Source: DAOTXK01 sp034435395 (GTDB lineage: Bacteria > Chloroflexota > Anaerolineae > Aggregatilineales > Ch27). Taken from it: a stretch of DNA of 31,570 nucleotides. Location of the stretch: positions 1-31,570 of the forward strand of contig DAOTXK010000082.1 of NCBI GenBank assembly GCA_034435395.1, read 5' to 3'. Both the position numbers and the translations under genes were made by a program. Shown here one piece after another: positions 14,794-23,413 of the stretch. The notes under the pieces were generated by a model, which saw only the letters and a list, made by a program, of their open reading frames with translations, had not been told where the DNA came from and did not search any database. The first letter of the stretch is position 1. Each line of letters begins with the position of its first letter.

Positions 14794-16038
14794 ATGAAAC
14801 CACCATCTGCCGTCTCACAGTCGTCTCAGGAAGTGCTGGAGTGGCCGCGCGTAGGGGCCCGGTGGGAGATCATCGCCATTATCATCGCGCTGGTCGTGGT
14901 GGCCGGGGGAGGCTTTTTTGCTGGTTATGTCTCGGCAGGCGGTGGCTCTGGGCAACAACAGGCTACCCCGCCCGAATTTGACGTTTTCTGGGAAGTCTGG
15001 AACTACGTGGAACGTGAGTACTACTACGACATTCCTTCTGCCCAGGAGCGCACCTATGGGGCGATTCGAGGCTTGCTGGCGACCCTGGGCGATTCCCACA
15101 CCGCCTTTGTGCAGCCCAGCATCGCTGAGCTGGAGCGCGGGAATGTAGAAGGCACCTTTGGGGGGATCGGGGCTTACGTCAGTTTGAACGAGTTCGGGCA
15201 ATTGGTCATTGTCTACCCCTTTGCCGGGCAGCCCGCCAGCGAGGCGGGCCTGCGGGCCGGCGACGTTGTGCTGAGCGTGGACGGGCGATCGCTGGAGAAT
15301 CTGACCCTGGCCGAAGGTACGACCCTGATTCGCGGCCCCGTTGGGAGTATCGTGCGGCTGGAAATCTACCGACCTGACACTGACGAGACGTTTGAGGTCG
15401 AGGTCGAGCGGTCACAGATTGAAGTCCCCACTGTCCGGGGGGAAATGTTGGAAGATAACATCGCCTATGTGGCGCTTTTCCTCTTCAACGGCATTGCCAC
15501 CGCTCAGTTGCAGGCCGAACTGACCACGTTGCTCGAACAGAATCCGCGCGCCCTGGTTTTTGATCTGCGCGGCAATCCCGGTGGGCTGTTGGACGAGGCC
15601 GTGAGTGTCAGCGATCTTTTTCTGCCGGAAGGGATTGTGGCCACCCAACGCACGACCCTGCATCTCGAACCTCGTGTCTTTTATGCCGATACCGGCGATG
15701 TTGCTGAGGAGATTCCTCTGGTCGTCTTGATTGACGGTGGAAGCGCCAGCGCGTCCGAGATCGTGGCGGGTGCGATCAAAGATCGCGGTCGGGGCATTCT
15801 GGTGGGTACGCCGACGTTTGGCAAAGGTTCAGTCCAGCTCGTCCACGACCTCTCGGACGGCTCACAACTGCGGATCACCTATGGCGCTTGGTACACCCCG
15901 TCCGGAGACGAGTTGAACGGCACCGGGATCACGCCGGATATCACGGTTGAGTTGCCTGACGAGCCGATCCAGCAGGACCTCTGGTTGGACACTGCGCTTG
16001 ACTACATCGCTGAGACCTACCCCGATTCAGGCGGGTAA
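14794..16038 (+). CDS. S41 carboxy-terminal processing peptidase 2 (membrane-anchored)
   Basis: This 414-residue paralogue of the preceding gene has a membrane anchor (about residues 26-46), the helical AQERTYGAIRGLLATLGD segment and a PDZ domain with FGGIGAYVSLNE and PASEAGLRAGDVVLSVDG. The core has ALVFDLRGNPGGLLDEAV, with Ser319 in GGSASASEIVAGAI and Lys344 in TFGKGSVQ, again 25 residues apart. Unlike copy 1 (RNNSGGLL) it keeps the more usual RGNPGGLL. ATG 14794 follows GGGGTGA at good spacing; the frame runs open into copy 1, so the longer start is rejected. smpB starts five bases after its stop. The tandem pair probably arose by duplication and may differ in PDZ specificity. Confidence 0.93.
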   Translation: MKPPSAVSQSSQEVLEWPRVGARWEIIAIIIALVVVAGGGFFAGYVSAGGGSGQQQATPPEFDVFWEVWNYVEREYYYDIPSAQERTYGAIRGLLATLGDSHTAFVQPSIAELERGNVEGTFGGIGAYVSLNEFGQLVIVYPFAGQPASEAGLRAGDVVLSVDGRSLENLTLAEGTTLIRGPVGSIVRLEIYRPDTDETFEVEVERSQIEVPTVRGEMLEDNIAYVALFLFNGIATAQLQAELTTLLEQNPRALVFDLRGNPGGLLDEAVSVSDLFLPEGIVATQRTTLHLEPRVFYADTGDVAEEIPLVVLIDGGSASASEIVAGAIKDRGRGILVGTPTFGKGSVQLVHDLSDGSQLRITYGAWYTPSGDELNGTGITPDITVELPDEPIQQDLWLDTALDYIAETYPDSGG

Positions 16039-16043
16039 ACGAC

Positions 16044-16517
16044 ATGTCTAAGAAGCCCTCCAACGGCAGGAAAATCGTCGCCACCAACCGCAAGGCGCGT
16101 CATGACTACTTCCTGGAGGATACATTTGAGGCTGGCCTGGTGCTGGTTGGTTCGGAGATTAAGTCAATCCGGGCAGGTCGGGTGAATCTCCGTGATGGGT
16201 ACGTGCAGGCCCGCGATGGCGAATTGTGGCTGGTGAACGTTCATATCGCCGACTATCAGCAATCAGGGCCGTATGGACACGATCCCCTCCGGCCCCGCAA
16301 GCTGTTGCTGCGCCGCAAGGAAATCGACCGTCTGATCAGCCGTGTGCAGGAAAAAGGGTACACGCTGATCCCGACGGTTCTGTATCTCTCGCGGGGGCTG
16401 GCCAAAGTGGAGATCGCGCTCGCGCGGGGCAAGAAGCAATACGATAAACGCGCATCCCTGGCCGAGCGCGACAGCCGCCGCCAGATTGATCGCGCTCTGC
16501 GTGATCGTGGGCAGTGA
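16044..16517 (+). CDS. smpB: SmpB, tmRNA-binding protein
   Basis: SmpB binds tmRNA (ssrA) and brings it to stalled ribosomes for trans-translation, which tags the unfinished protein for proteolysis. The 157-residue length is typical. Signatures are RKARHDYFLEDTFEAGLVL, GSEIKSIRAGRVNLRDGYV, VHIADYQQSGPYGHDPLRPR, RKLLLRRKEIDRLI, GYTLIPTVLYLSRGLAKVEI and a basic tail KKQYDKRASLAERDSRRQID. The start lies five bases after the second S41 peptidase gene, so translation is probably coupled. No ssrA gene was found in this window. The pairing with extracytoplasmic Tsp-type peptidases may be meaningful, since Tsp can degrade ssrA-tagged proteins. Confidence 0.97.
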   Translation: MSKKPSNGRKIVATNRKARHDYFLEDTFEAGLVLVGSEIKSIRAGRVNLRDGYVQARDGELWLVNVHIADYQQSGPYGHDPLRPRKLLLRRKEIDRLISRVQEKGYTLIPTVLYLSRGLAKVEIALARGKKQYDKRASLAERDSRRQIDRALRDRGQ

Positions 16518-16540
16518 CCTGATGAGTGTCTGAGCGGCAG

Positions 16541-17353
16541 ATGAATATCGCGCCGGAACCGCCTGAGGTGTGGCCGAATTCAATACGTGGCATTAACAGC
16601 CTGCCGGAGCCGGAAAAATACGCCATCTACCGGACGCTGCTCACCCCGTGGGTGTACCAGCGGTTTCGGATTGATCCGGAAACCCTCACCCAGGACGGCC
16701 AGCCGGTGGTGCACATCAACTGCCCGGCGGGCAGCCGGGCGATGGAGATCAGCGTCCGGCACGCGCCCGAAGCGGAAGACCCGGCGTTGTACGCCAGCGT
16801 GGCGGACACCTTCAATCACCAGCTGATGGTCCTGCTGGTGGTCATCAACGATCCGGCGTCGCCGCGTTTCGCCGTCGATCGCGACGAGAACGGTGTTCCG
16901 ACGCTCCTGGGGGTGCGGGGACGAAACATTCCGGCGGAGATCGCGGCGATGCGGGCGGGCCTTGCTCCTGGCCAGATTCGGGCCGGACTGCGGGCCTTTC
17001 GCGCCGCAGTCCCGGTTTTTGAGCAGTTTGTCTCCCGGATGGGCCATGACCTGTTTTTGATCGAGCCGCTGGCTTACCACAACGCCATTTTGTTTGAGCG
17101 CTACGGGTTCAACTACCTGTGTGGCCGCAGGGAAATGGAGTGGATCCACCAGGAGTTTTTGCCGGGCGGAGAGTTGTACGCCAGGCTGGACAATTCCACT
17201 CCTTTCCGTCCGCCGGACGCCTGGAAAACAGTGCGGGGGCGCTCCTGGGCCATTCATGATGGCATCCTGGGCCATCCGTTCACCGGGTTTCAGATGTACA
17301 AGCGCGTTGGCGTACATGCCAGGGTTAACACCTTCCCCCACGCCCGATTCTGA
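16541..17353 (+). CDS. Uncharacterised protein of 270 residues
   Basis: I do not recognise this family. The frame has normal coding character, no membrane segment and no signal peptide, so it should be cytoplasmic. Notable stretches are VVHINCPAGSRAMEISVRH, NHQLMVLLVVINDPASPRF, RMGHDLFLIEPLAYHNAI, LFERYGFNYLCGRREMEWIH and LDNSTPFRPPDAW near the C-terminus. The piece AILFERYGFNY slightly recalls the C-terminal motif of GNAT acyltransferases, but the acetyl-CoA P-loop is not evident, so I do not assign it. Several His, Asp and Glu residues could bind metal. ATG 16541 is chosen; GTG 16526 is an in-frame alternative and neither has a strong ribosome-binding site. It follows smpB by 23 bases, and its stop touches the ATG of the STAND gene. 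Confidence 0.75.
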   Translation: MNIAPEPPEVWPNSIRGINSLPEPEKYAIYRTLLTPWVYQRFRIDPETLTQDGQPVVHINCPAGSRAMEISVRHAPEAEDPALYASVADTFNHQLMVLLVVINDPASPRFAVDRDENGVPTLLGVRGRNIPAEIAAMRAGLAPGQIRAGLRAFRAAVPVFEQFVSRMGHDLFLIEPLAYHNAILFERYGFNYLCGRREMEWIHQEFLPGGELYARLDNSTPFRPPDAWKTVRGRSWAIHDGILGHPFTGFQMYKRVGVHARVNTFPHARF

Positions 17354-19906
17354 ATGGGGTTTCCGCCGCGATCGACCATGAACAGACATTCTGAGCATGC
17401 TGTGCTGTCTCCCGGGAACCTCCGGCGAGTTTTGGATGCCAGCCGCGCGGCGCGACCTCTCCCCGGCACGCCGCTCCGGGCGTTTGTGGTGGTTCAGCAG
17501 CGTCTGATGGACCCTTCGCTGGCCAACGCTGCGGCTGTTGACTTTGTCCTGATCGACTGGCTGACGGAAGAAATCGTCGCTGGCCTGCGTGATCAGAGGC
17601 AGCATTACCGCCTGCCAGGGCCTGATCTGGGCAGTTCACTGGAGGAGGCCCTCGACGAGTTGGCACTGGACTTCGCTCAGGGTGTTAACGAATTGGAAGC
17701 CTGGAGCGTGCTCTATCACCGCTATGCGCGAGTCGATCTGGACCTCTCCTGGGGCCAGCTAGAAACTGTCACGGCCCAGGATGAGCGGACGCTGCGGCGG
17801 CGACAGGAACGAGGTATGAGACGGTTGACGCAACGACTGTTGGCGCGTGAGCGAGCAGTAAAACAGGCGACACACCGGGATCGTTTGCGCCGCATCCTGC
17901 CTGCTGTCCCTGATTATCAACTGGTGGGTCGCGCCGCTATTGAGGAACAGGCTTGGCAGGCGCTTGTGGCGGAGCAGAGTCGTCGCCATGTCGCCCTCGT
18001 CGGTCCTGGGGGTATCGGCAAGACGGCGCTGGCCGCGCTCCTGGCGCACCGCCTGATCGACGCCGCCGAACTGGATAACATCGCCTGGCTCACCGCCTCG
18101 CCGCCGCTGATGCCGCAGGATTTGCCTGCTTACTGCGTGCAGGCGTTGAATGTGCCGTTTTTGGGGGAAGAAACGCTGCGCGCCTATTGTCAGGCTCACG
18201 ACGTGCTGATTGTGTTGGACGAAGCCGAGCAACTCACTGCATGGGCAGACGAGCCAGGGCCAGCTTTACAGCCTTTTTTGGAGCAGGTTGCTGAGGCGCG
18301 GTTGATTATCACCAGCCGCTTTTTTTTGAGAAATGGTAGCCTGCGGGTGCTGGAGCTGCCGGAGCTTGACGTCAACGAGGCGCTGGTGGTTATCGAGCGC
18401 ACCTGGCCCGCCGACCACGCGCTTGACTCCATCCGGCGGGAGGTTATCTGGCGACAGGCGGGAGGCAATCCGCTTGCCCTCGAGGTCTCCACCCGGCTGG
18501 CGGCCCGACTGCCGCAGTCGGTGTTGACGGGCGCCCATTTGCCAGAGCCATTACCCGATCAGTTGGCGCTATGGAACAACCTGTACGAACACGCCTGGCA
18601 GCAGTTGGACGCCGATGCCAGATGTTTTTGGCTGGCCACCTGGTTGCTCCCGCCCTCGTATGTGCTGCCTGATCTTGCGGAGCTGGTCAGCGGACAGGGG
18701 ACTGCCCGGTCTGCTCAATCGGCTCACCGTTTGAGGCAGCTGTCGCTGCTGGCGTTCGACACTGTTCACGAACGTTATGTCCTTCACAGTGTTGCCAGGG
18801 CGTACCTTTGCGAGAAAATCAAACATGAACCTTTGTATGACTGGGTGCGCATCGCCAGCCAACGCCTCAGTGGTGCCGTGCTGGGTTCGCCTTACGCCGC
18901 ACAACTGGCGCTTCATCTGGTTGAGCTGGCTGAGCTGCTGGGGTTGAGCCTGGTGGACCGTGTGAAGCTTATCCAGGCTGCCTGGCCCAACATCGCTCAT
19001 CAGGGGTTGTGGGCGACCTGGCGTCCGGTGCTGGAAGCGCAGGTAGACGCTGCCCGACGCTCGTCCCATCCGGTGGCGCGGGCGGCGTTGTTGCGAGCGC
19101 TGGGCGTGGCCTGCCGCTGGCTGGGCCGGTATGATCGCGCCGAAATGTATCTGGAGGAAGCCTTACAGTTCGCCGACCAGAGCGGCTCAATGCCGGATTA
19201 TGTTCAGACGCTGGCCGAGCTGGCCGTTGTTTACAGGTATCAGGGCCACCTCTCGTCTGCCCAGACAGCGGCGCGCCATGCGCTGGTTGAGTTCCGCCGC
19301 CAGGGGGACGCTGCCGGCGTGGAGCGCTGCCTGCTGGAACTGGCACAGCTCGCGCTCGACCGGCAACAGCCGCAGGACGCCATTGGCCAACTGGAGGCGG
19401 TGCCGCTCTCAGCCCGATCCGCCGCCCTGGCCTGTAACGCTCACCTGTTGCTGAATGACCTGCAGGAGGCGCTTATCTGGGCTGAGCGGGCGGTGATGCT
19501 GGCCGCAGACGATCGCCCCAATCAGGCGCGTGCCCAGGCCACGCTGGGGCGGGTATTTCTGGAGCTGGGGCGGTTGTCCGAAGCGGAGGATCATCTTTCT
19601 CTGGCGCTCTCCCTGCTGGAACAGCAGCATGATATGCTCGGCTGGGCGCGCGCGGCCAGCACGCTGGCCCAGGTGTATAGCCTGGCGGGAAATCTGGCTG
19701 AAGCGGAGGTGTTGTTGGATGATGCAGCCGCTCAGCAGCGCCTGATTCAGGATAGGCTTGGGCTGAAAGCAACTTTGCAGGCTCAGCTTTCCCTGTACGC
19801 GTCGATGGCCGAGGCCGTGTTGAAAGCGGGCCGGGAGCAGCGTGGCATCGAATTGACGATCCTGATTCGTGAAATTGATGCCGAGTGGCGTGCGCTGGGC
19901 GGCTAG
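17354..19906 (+). CDS. HTH / STAND (NB-ARC-like) NTPase / TPR regulator
   Basis: This 850-residue protein has an N-terminal region (about residues 10-195) ending in a helix-turn-helix-like stretch: WGQLETVTAQDERTLRRRQE, then RGMRRLTQRL. A STAND-type NTPase follows, with Walker A ALVGPGGIGKTALAALL (Lys223), Walker B DVLIVLDEAEQL, sensor ARLIITSRFF and the GGNPLALEV motif equivalent to GLPL. After a winged-helix-like region, the last 320 residues are TPR-type helices such as RYDRAEMYLEEALQFADQSG and GRVFLELGRLSEAEDHLSLA. Such proteins act as ligand-gated oligomeric switches. The ATG 17354 abuts the previous stop; ATG 17378 (MNRHSEHAVLS) is an equally good in-frame start. The ligand and target are unknown. 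It could be a transcription regulator or a defence sensor without a fused effector. Confidence 0.85.
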   Translation: MGFPPRSTMNRHSEHAVLSPGNLRRVLDASRAARPLPGTPLRAFVVVQQRLMDPSLANAAAVDFVLIDWLTEEIVAGLRDQRQHYRLPGPDLGSSLEEALDELALDFAQGVNELEAWSVLYHRYARVDLDLSWGQLETVTAQDERTLRRRQERGMRRLTQRLLARERAVKQATHRDRLRRILPAVPDYQLVGRAAIEEQAWQALVAEQSRRHVALVGPGGIGKTALAALLAHRLIDAAELDNIAWLTASPPLMPQDLPAYCVQALNVPFLGEETLRAYCQAHDVLIVLDEAEQLTAWADEPGPALQPFLEQVAEARLIITSRFFLRNGSLRVLELPELDVNEALVVIERTWPADHALDSIRREVIWRQAGGNPLALEVSTRLAARLPQSVLTGAHLPEPLPDQLALWNNLYEHAWQQLDADARCFWLATWLLPPSYVLPDLAELVSGQGTARSAQSAHRLRQLSLLAFDTVHERYVLHSVARAYLCEKIKHEPLYDWVRIASQRLSGAVLGSPYAAQLALHLVELAELLGLSLVDRVKLIQAAWPNIAHQGLWATWRPVLEAQVDAARRSSHPVARAALLRALGVACRWLGRYDRAEMYLEEALQFADQSGSMPDYVQTLAELAVVYRYQGHLSSAQTAARHALVEFRRQGDAAGVERCLLELAQLALDRQQPQDAIGQLEAVPLSARSAALACNAHLLLNDLQEALIWAERAVMLAADDRPNQARAQATLGRVFLELGRLSEAEDHLSLALSLLEQQHDMLGWARAASTLAQVYSLAGNLAEAEVLLDDAAAQQRLIQDRLGLKATLQAQLSLYASMAEAVLKAGREQRGIELTILIREIDAEWRALGG

Positions 19907-19966
19907 CGGGTGGTTGATGAGAGCTTAACTGGCGCGAGGTCCGGCTCCCGGCTGATGGTCGCTTGG

Positions 19967-19995
19967 TTGCTGGCGTCCCGCAGGATCGATACAAT
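19967..19995 (+). promoter_or_regulatory. Predicted promoter of tRNA-Arg
   Basis: TTGCTG (19967-19972), a 17-base spacer and TACAAT (19990-19995) precede the tRNA by nine bases, the right distance for a short 5' extension removed by RNase P. Confidence 0.6.
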
Positions 19996-20004
19996 ATCGG
20001 TGGT

Positions 20005-20077
20005 GCCCCCGTAGCTCAGCGGATAGAGCGACGGCCTTCGGAGCCGTGCGTCGTGGGTTCGAATCCTACCGGGGGTG
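20005..20077 (+). tRNA. trnR(ucg): tRNA-Arg (anticodon TCG)
   Basis: The 73-base sequence folds as a standard cloverleaf. Acceptor GCCCCCG pairs with CGGGGGT (first pair G-T), with discriminator G. The D arm is GCTCAGCGGATAGAGC. Anticodon stem ACGGC/GCCGT holds the loop CTTCGGA, giving anticodon TCG, which reads CGA and other CGN codons. The T arm is GTGGG, TTCGAAT, CCTAC. No CCA is encoded. A short T-rich run CTTGTTTTG follows, but no separate terminator hairpin was found. Confidence 0.96.
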
Positions 20078-20153
20078 CTTGTTTTGTCCGGCTCAGGTAA
20101 CGCTCCTCCGCACCGCTGAGGCTGACGATAAACTGCCTCTCAACAGTCGACCA

Positions 20154-20162
20154 TGTTACAAT
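20154..20162 (+). promoter_or_regulatory. Predicted extended -10 promoter of trpS
   Basis: TGTTACAAT (20154-20162) is an extended -10 element. An ATG at 20170, seven bases later, opens a three-codon frame (ATG ACG AGT TAG). The trpS start with its own ribosome-binding site lies 46 bases further on. Confidence 0.5.
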
Positions 20163-20215
20163 GCTGGGCATGACGAGTTAGTTCCTGGTGCAGTGTTGGC
20201 AGGCAAAGGATAAAG

Positions 20216-21241
20216 ATGACTCTCGCGAACACTTCGACCAAACCCCGCGTTTTATCCGGGGTCCAGCCATCCGGCAATCTGACGATTGGCAACTATATCG
20301 GCGCGTTAAGCCAGTGGGTCGAGGAACAGCACCGCTATGAAAGTTATTTTTGCGTGGTAGATATGCACGCGATCACCATCTTCCAGGACCCCACCAAACT
20401 GGCCGCCAAAACCCGCGAGGTGGCCGCGTTATACATTGCCTGTGGGATCGATCCGGAAGTCGCCACCATATTCGTGCAATCGCATGTGCCTGCCCACGCC
20501 GAACTGGCCTGGATTTTGAACTGCTTCACGCCAGTGGGCTGGTTGAATCGGATGACCCAGTTTAAGGAGAAGGCGGCCAAGCAGGAACAGGAGAGTGTCA
20601 GCGCTGGCCTGTTTGATTATCCGGTGTTGATGGCCGCGGATATCTTACTCTACCAGGCGCACAAGGTTCCCGTTGGGGAAGATCAGCGCCAGCATCTTGA
20701 GCTGACCCGTGATGTGGCCCAACGTTTTAACTATCTCTACGGTGAGACGTTTGTGATCCCCGAAGCGATGATCCGCCGCACGGCGGCGCGTATTATGGGC
20801 CTGGACGATCCCACCAAAAAGATGAGCAAGAGCGCCACCGACTCGCAGTACCATGCCGTGTACTTGTTGGACCCGCCCGATCTGGCCCGGAAGAAGATCA
20901 AGCGCGCCAAGACCGACTCGGGTCGGGAGATTCGATTTTCGGATGATCCCGTCCGCGCTGGTGTCAACAACCTGCTCCAGATCTACGAGGCGCTTTCTGG
21001 CCAGTCGCGTGAGGCCATCGAAGCGCATTTTGAGGGGAAAGGATACGGCGCGTTGAAGTCGGAAGTGGCCGAGCTCGTCATTGAGGTGCTCGCGCCCATT
21101 CAAAAACGCTATCGGCAGATCACGGACGATCCGGCGTACCTGAGTCGCGTGTTGAAGGATGGCGCGGAGCGAGCGGCGGCGGTCGCCGGGAAGACGTTGA
21201 GGCTGGTTCAGCAGCGGGTGGGTTTTTTGGCCGCGAAGTGA
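20216..21241 (+). CDS. trpS: TrpS, tryptophanyl-tRNA synthetase
   Basis: This class I aminoacyl-tRNA synthetase charges tRNA-Trp in the cytoplasm. The 341-residue length is normal. The ATP-binding motif, a HIGH variant, reads PSGNLTIGNYIGAL at residues 18-31. KMSKS stands at residues 202-206. Other TrpS signatures include FCVVDMHAITI, AELAWILNCFTPVGWLNRM, QFKEKAAKQ, YPVLMAADILLYQAHKVPVG, EDQRQHLELTRDVAQRFN and the C-terminal VLAPIQKRYRQITDDPAYL. ATG 20216 has AAGGA five bases upstream. It is a single-gene unit behind tRNA-Arg, with its own promoter and no T-box or trp leader visible. Confidence 0.97.
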   Translation: MTLANTSTKPRVLSGVQPSGNLTIGNYIGALSQWVEEQHRYESYFCVVDMHAITIFQDPTKLAAKTREVAALYIACGIDPEVATIFVQSHVPAHAELAWILNCFTPVGWLNRMTQFKEKAAKQEQESVSAGLFDYPVLMAADILLYQAHKVPVGEDQRQHLELTRDVAQRFNYLYGETFVIPEAMIRRTAARIMGLDDPTKKMSKSATDSQYHAVYLLDPPDLARKKIKRAKTDSGREIRFSDDPVRAGVNNLLQIYEALSGQSREAIEAHFEGKGYGALKSEVAELVIEVLAPIQKRYRQITDDPAYLSRVLKDGAERAAAVAGKTLRLVQQRVGFLAAK

Positions 21242-21433
21242 GGGGCTTCTGGTCAGGGCTGCCATTGCCAGTCGAATGCGCCTGCTGGCAAGCCGTTGGC
21301 CGATGCTGGCCACAAAAATGCAAACGCCGTGAACCTCTGTTTCTCATTGACAGGTTTCTTCAACGACGGTGGTTTGGCGGATAGTGTGTCGTTGGCGGGC
21401 CGGGGTGGTGTCGGCTGAGGGCCGGGGCGTCCC

Positions 21434-22249
21434 ATGACTCTATCGGAAGTGGCCGCGGGGTTGCTGTTGGCGGCGGTGGCCGCGCCAGGGATATTCGTCC
21501 TGAACTGCGCCTGGCAGTTGCGGCGGTCCGATGCGGGGGCGGGCTGGTTTAGCGGGCTTCTGTCGTTGGTGGCCGCCCTGGCTGTTCTGGCGGTGCTGGT
21601 CGTACACGTCTTCTGGCAGGCGATCACGCCTGACCCTGTGGTCATTTTGGTGATCGCGGGGCTGGCGGAGTTGGGAGTGGGAGGGCTGATACTGGCCGTG
21701 GAGCGTCGTCGGGCGGCCTTCGTCGCGGGAGGGTCGTTCGGCATGCTCATCGGCGGGATCGGCTTTTTTACGGCCATCATGGCTCTTTTTGTGCCGCTGC
21801 TACCCGGCCAGTTCTGGCCCGCTGCCGCGCCTGCGCCGACGCCCACCCTCACCATGACCCGGACGCCTACTGTCGCTCCCAGCGCCAGGCCTGCGGCGAC
21901 AGCCACTGGCCCGGCGACCCCTGCCAGGACCGCGTTCCCCACACCTACGGCATTGCCGACGGCATCCCCCACCCGGATGCCTTACAGGTCCCCTACCCCC
22001 TCAGCCACACCGACCGTGGTAGGGCATTGTGGGGCAGTCGTGAACTATAACCTGAACCTGCGCGCCTGGCCCTCGCTGGAAGCGGAGATACTTCACGTAA
22101 TCCCCTATCAGACGATCATCCAGGTCGGGGGGCAGAACAGGGATGGCACATGGTGGTTTGTCGCTTATAATGGGATATGGGGTTGGGTTGATGGAAGATA
22201 CATTTCCTTGGATACGGATTGCGCAACTGCCCCTATGCTGAGTGAGTGA
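21434..22249 (+). CDS. Four-TM membrane protein with Pro/Thr stalk and C-terminal bacterial SH3 domain
   Basis: This 271-residue protein starts with four hydrophobic segments (about residues 5-27, 37-58, 66-87 and 98-120). A Thr/Pro/Ala-rich linker follows (about 130-195), for example TPTLTMTRTPTVAPSARP. The last 70 residues form an SH3_3-type domain: YNLNLRAWPSLEAEILHVIP, then WWFVAYNGIWGWVDGRYIS. Bacterial SH3 domains usually bind cell-wall peptides, so this end should be outside. The gene starts 192 bases after trpS; the gap holds short inverted repeats but no convincing promoter or terminator. The STAND-like ATPase gene starts 31 bases downstream, suggesting co-transcription and perhaps a shared function. 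No family name can be given beyond the SH3 tail. Confidence 0.8.
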   Translation: MTLSEVAAGLLLAAVAAPGIFVLNCAWQLRRSDAGAGWFSGLLSLVAALAVLAVLVVHVFWQAITPDPVVILVIAGLAELGVGGLILAVERRRAAFVAGGSFGMLIGGIGFFTAIMALFVPLLPGQFWPAAAPAPTPTLTMTRTPTVAPSARPAATATGPATPARTAFPTPTALPTASPTRMPYRSPTPSATPTVVGHCGAVVNYNLNLRAWPSLEAEILHVIPYQTIIQVGGQNRDGTWWFVAYNGIWGWVDGRYISLDTDCATAPMLSE

Positions 22250-22280
22250 CGGTGGTGGAGTACTGCGAGAGGCGGTGAGG

Positions 22281-23402
22281 ATGCCCCCCCAGAAGAAGCA
22301 ACGCGACTTAAACTTCCGAGAGCGTGACATCAGCTATATCTTGTCCAGAGTGCAGGCCGGCGACTGTGTCTCCATTGTGGGCGTGGGGAGCGTCGGCAAG
22401 TCAAATCTGTTGCGCCACCTGTTGCGCGACGACGTGCAGAGTTATCACCTGGGGCCAGAAGAGGCTGACCTGATCCACATGGTCTTGATTGACCCCAATA
22501 ACATGCTGGACTCGCTGCCGATGTCTCATGACTCCAGCCAGCCGAGTTCCTGGGCGGGGTATGAGATCATCATGCACCGGTTGTATAAGGCTTTCTACCC
22601 TCTGACCGGCCTGAGTGACGATGAAAAGAAAACGTTTCTTTTCGCTTATGAGCAGCTTCACAATGGGAACAATCCCTTGCTGCCTCATATCGGTCTGCGA
22701 TACCTGGAGCTGGCGCTTGAGCAGCTGCTCAAGCCGGATAGCGCCGTCCGCAGCCGGCACCGAATCGTCTTCGTCTTCGATGAGTTTGAGGAGATGCTGA
22801 AGCAGTTGCCGCCCCGGTTCTATCAGACCATGCGCGGCATTCGTGACGATTACAAGTATCAGGTGGTGTACCTCACCTTTACTCGCAAGCCCATTCCTCA
22901 GATCGTGGACGAGGGCGGCTATCCCAAAGCGGTGCTGGAGCCTTTTGTAGAGCTATTTACAGATAGCACGCGTTTTCTTGGCCCCTATTCCGAGGCTGAT
23001 GCCATCGCCATGATCGATCGTCTTTCGGAACGGCAAAACGTGAACTACTCGCCGTCGTTCCGCCGCTTCCTGTTAAGGGCCACGGGGGGACATGCCGGAG
23101 TCCTGCGGGCCAGTTTCCGGCTGGCTTCCCAGATCCCCTTCGGAACGCCGGAGGACAAGGCGCTGCAATTTCTGGCGGGCAGCCCGGCTATTCAGGCGGA
23201 ATGTGAGACGATCTGGGACAGCCTGACAGAAGATGAACGCGTTACCCTGATGCGGATCGCGACTAATCAGAACATCAGCGCCTCCACGGGAACGGTTCGC
23301 CTGCTGCTGGACAAGCAACTGCTTCAGGGGCAGGGCACGGTCGAGGTAAGCCCGCAGCTGTTCCGAGAGTTTGTGCGTCAGAAGGCTGCCGCGCAGCGTT
23401 AG
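22281..23402 (+). CDS. AAA/STAND-like ATPase with C-terminal winged-helix-like region
   Basis: The 373-residue protein resembles archaeal-ATPase/Orc1-like P-loop proteins. Walker A is SIVGVGSVGKSNLLRHLL with Lys40, Walker B is RIVFVFDEFEEML, and the sensor strand YQVVYLTFTRKPIP follows. A lid region FLRATGGHAGVLRASFRLA (seen as FLLRATGGHAGVL) comes next. The last 60 residues, with LTEDERVTLMRIA and TVRLLLDKQLL, look like a winged helix. ATG 22281 follows AGAGG; an in-frame GTG at 22242 would overlap the SH3 gene. No effector domain is fused. It is probably co-transcribed with the SH3 membrane protein and converges on the SPFH gene with 11 bases between. Its partner or substrate is unknown. 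Confidence 0.82.
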   Translation: MPPQKKQRDLNFRERDISYILSRVQAGDCVSIVGVGSVGKSNLLRHLLRDDVQSYHLGPEEADLIHMVLIDPNNMLDSLPMSHDSSQPSSWAGYEIIMHRLYKAFYPLTGLSDDEKKTFLFAYEQLHNGNNPLLPHIGLRYLELALEQLLKPDSAVRSRHRIVFVFDEFEEMLKQLPPRFYQTMRGIRDDYKYQVVYLTFTRKPIPQIVDEGGYPKAVLEPFVELFTDSTRFLGPYSEADAIAMIDRLSERQNVNYSPSFRRFLLRATGGHAGVLRASFRLASQIPFGTPEDKALQFLAGSPAIQAECETIWDSLTEDERVTLMRIATNQNISASTGTVRLLLDKQLLQGQGTVEVSPQLFREFVRQKAAAQR

Positions 23403-23413
23403 CCCCTGACGAT

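Noticed and set aside
16580..17605. 341-residue minus-strand frame opposite the uncharacterised 270-residue gene
   Set aside because: I considered it because the plus-strand gene is unknown. The plus frame fits between neighbours with abutting stop and start, while the minus frame runs into the STAND gene and has no start signal.
21253..21433. TTGACA at 21347-21352 considered as a promoter for the SH3 gene, and short inverted repeats after trpS as a terminator
   Set aside because: No acceptable -10 box lies 15-19 bases after TTGACA. The inverted repeats (such as TGCCAG/CTGGCA) are not followed by a U-run.
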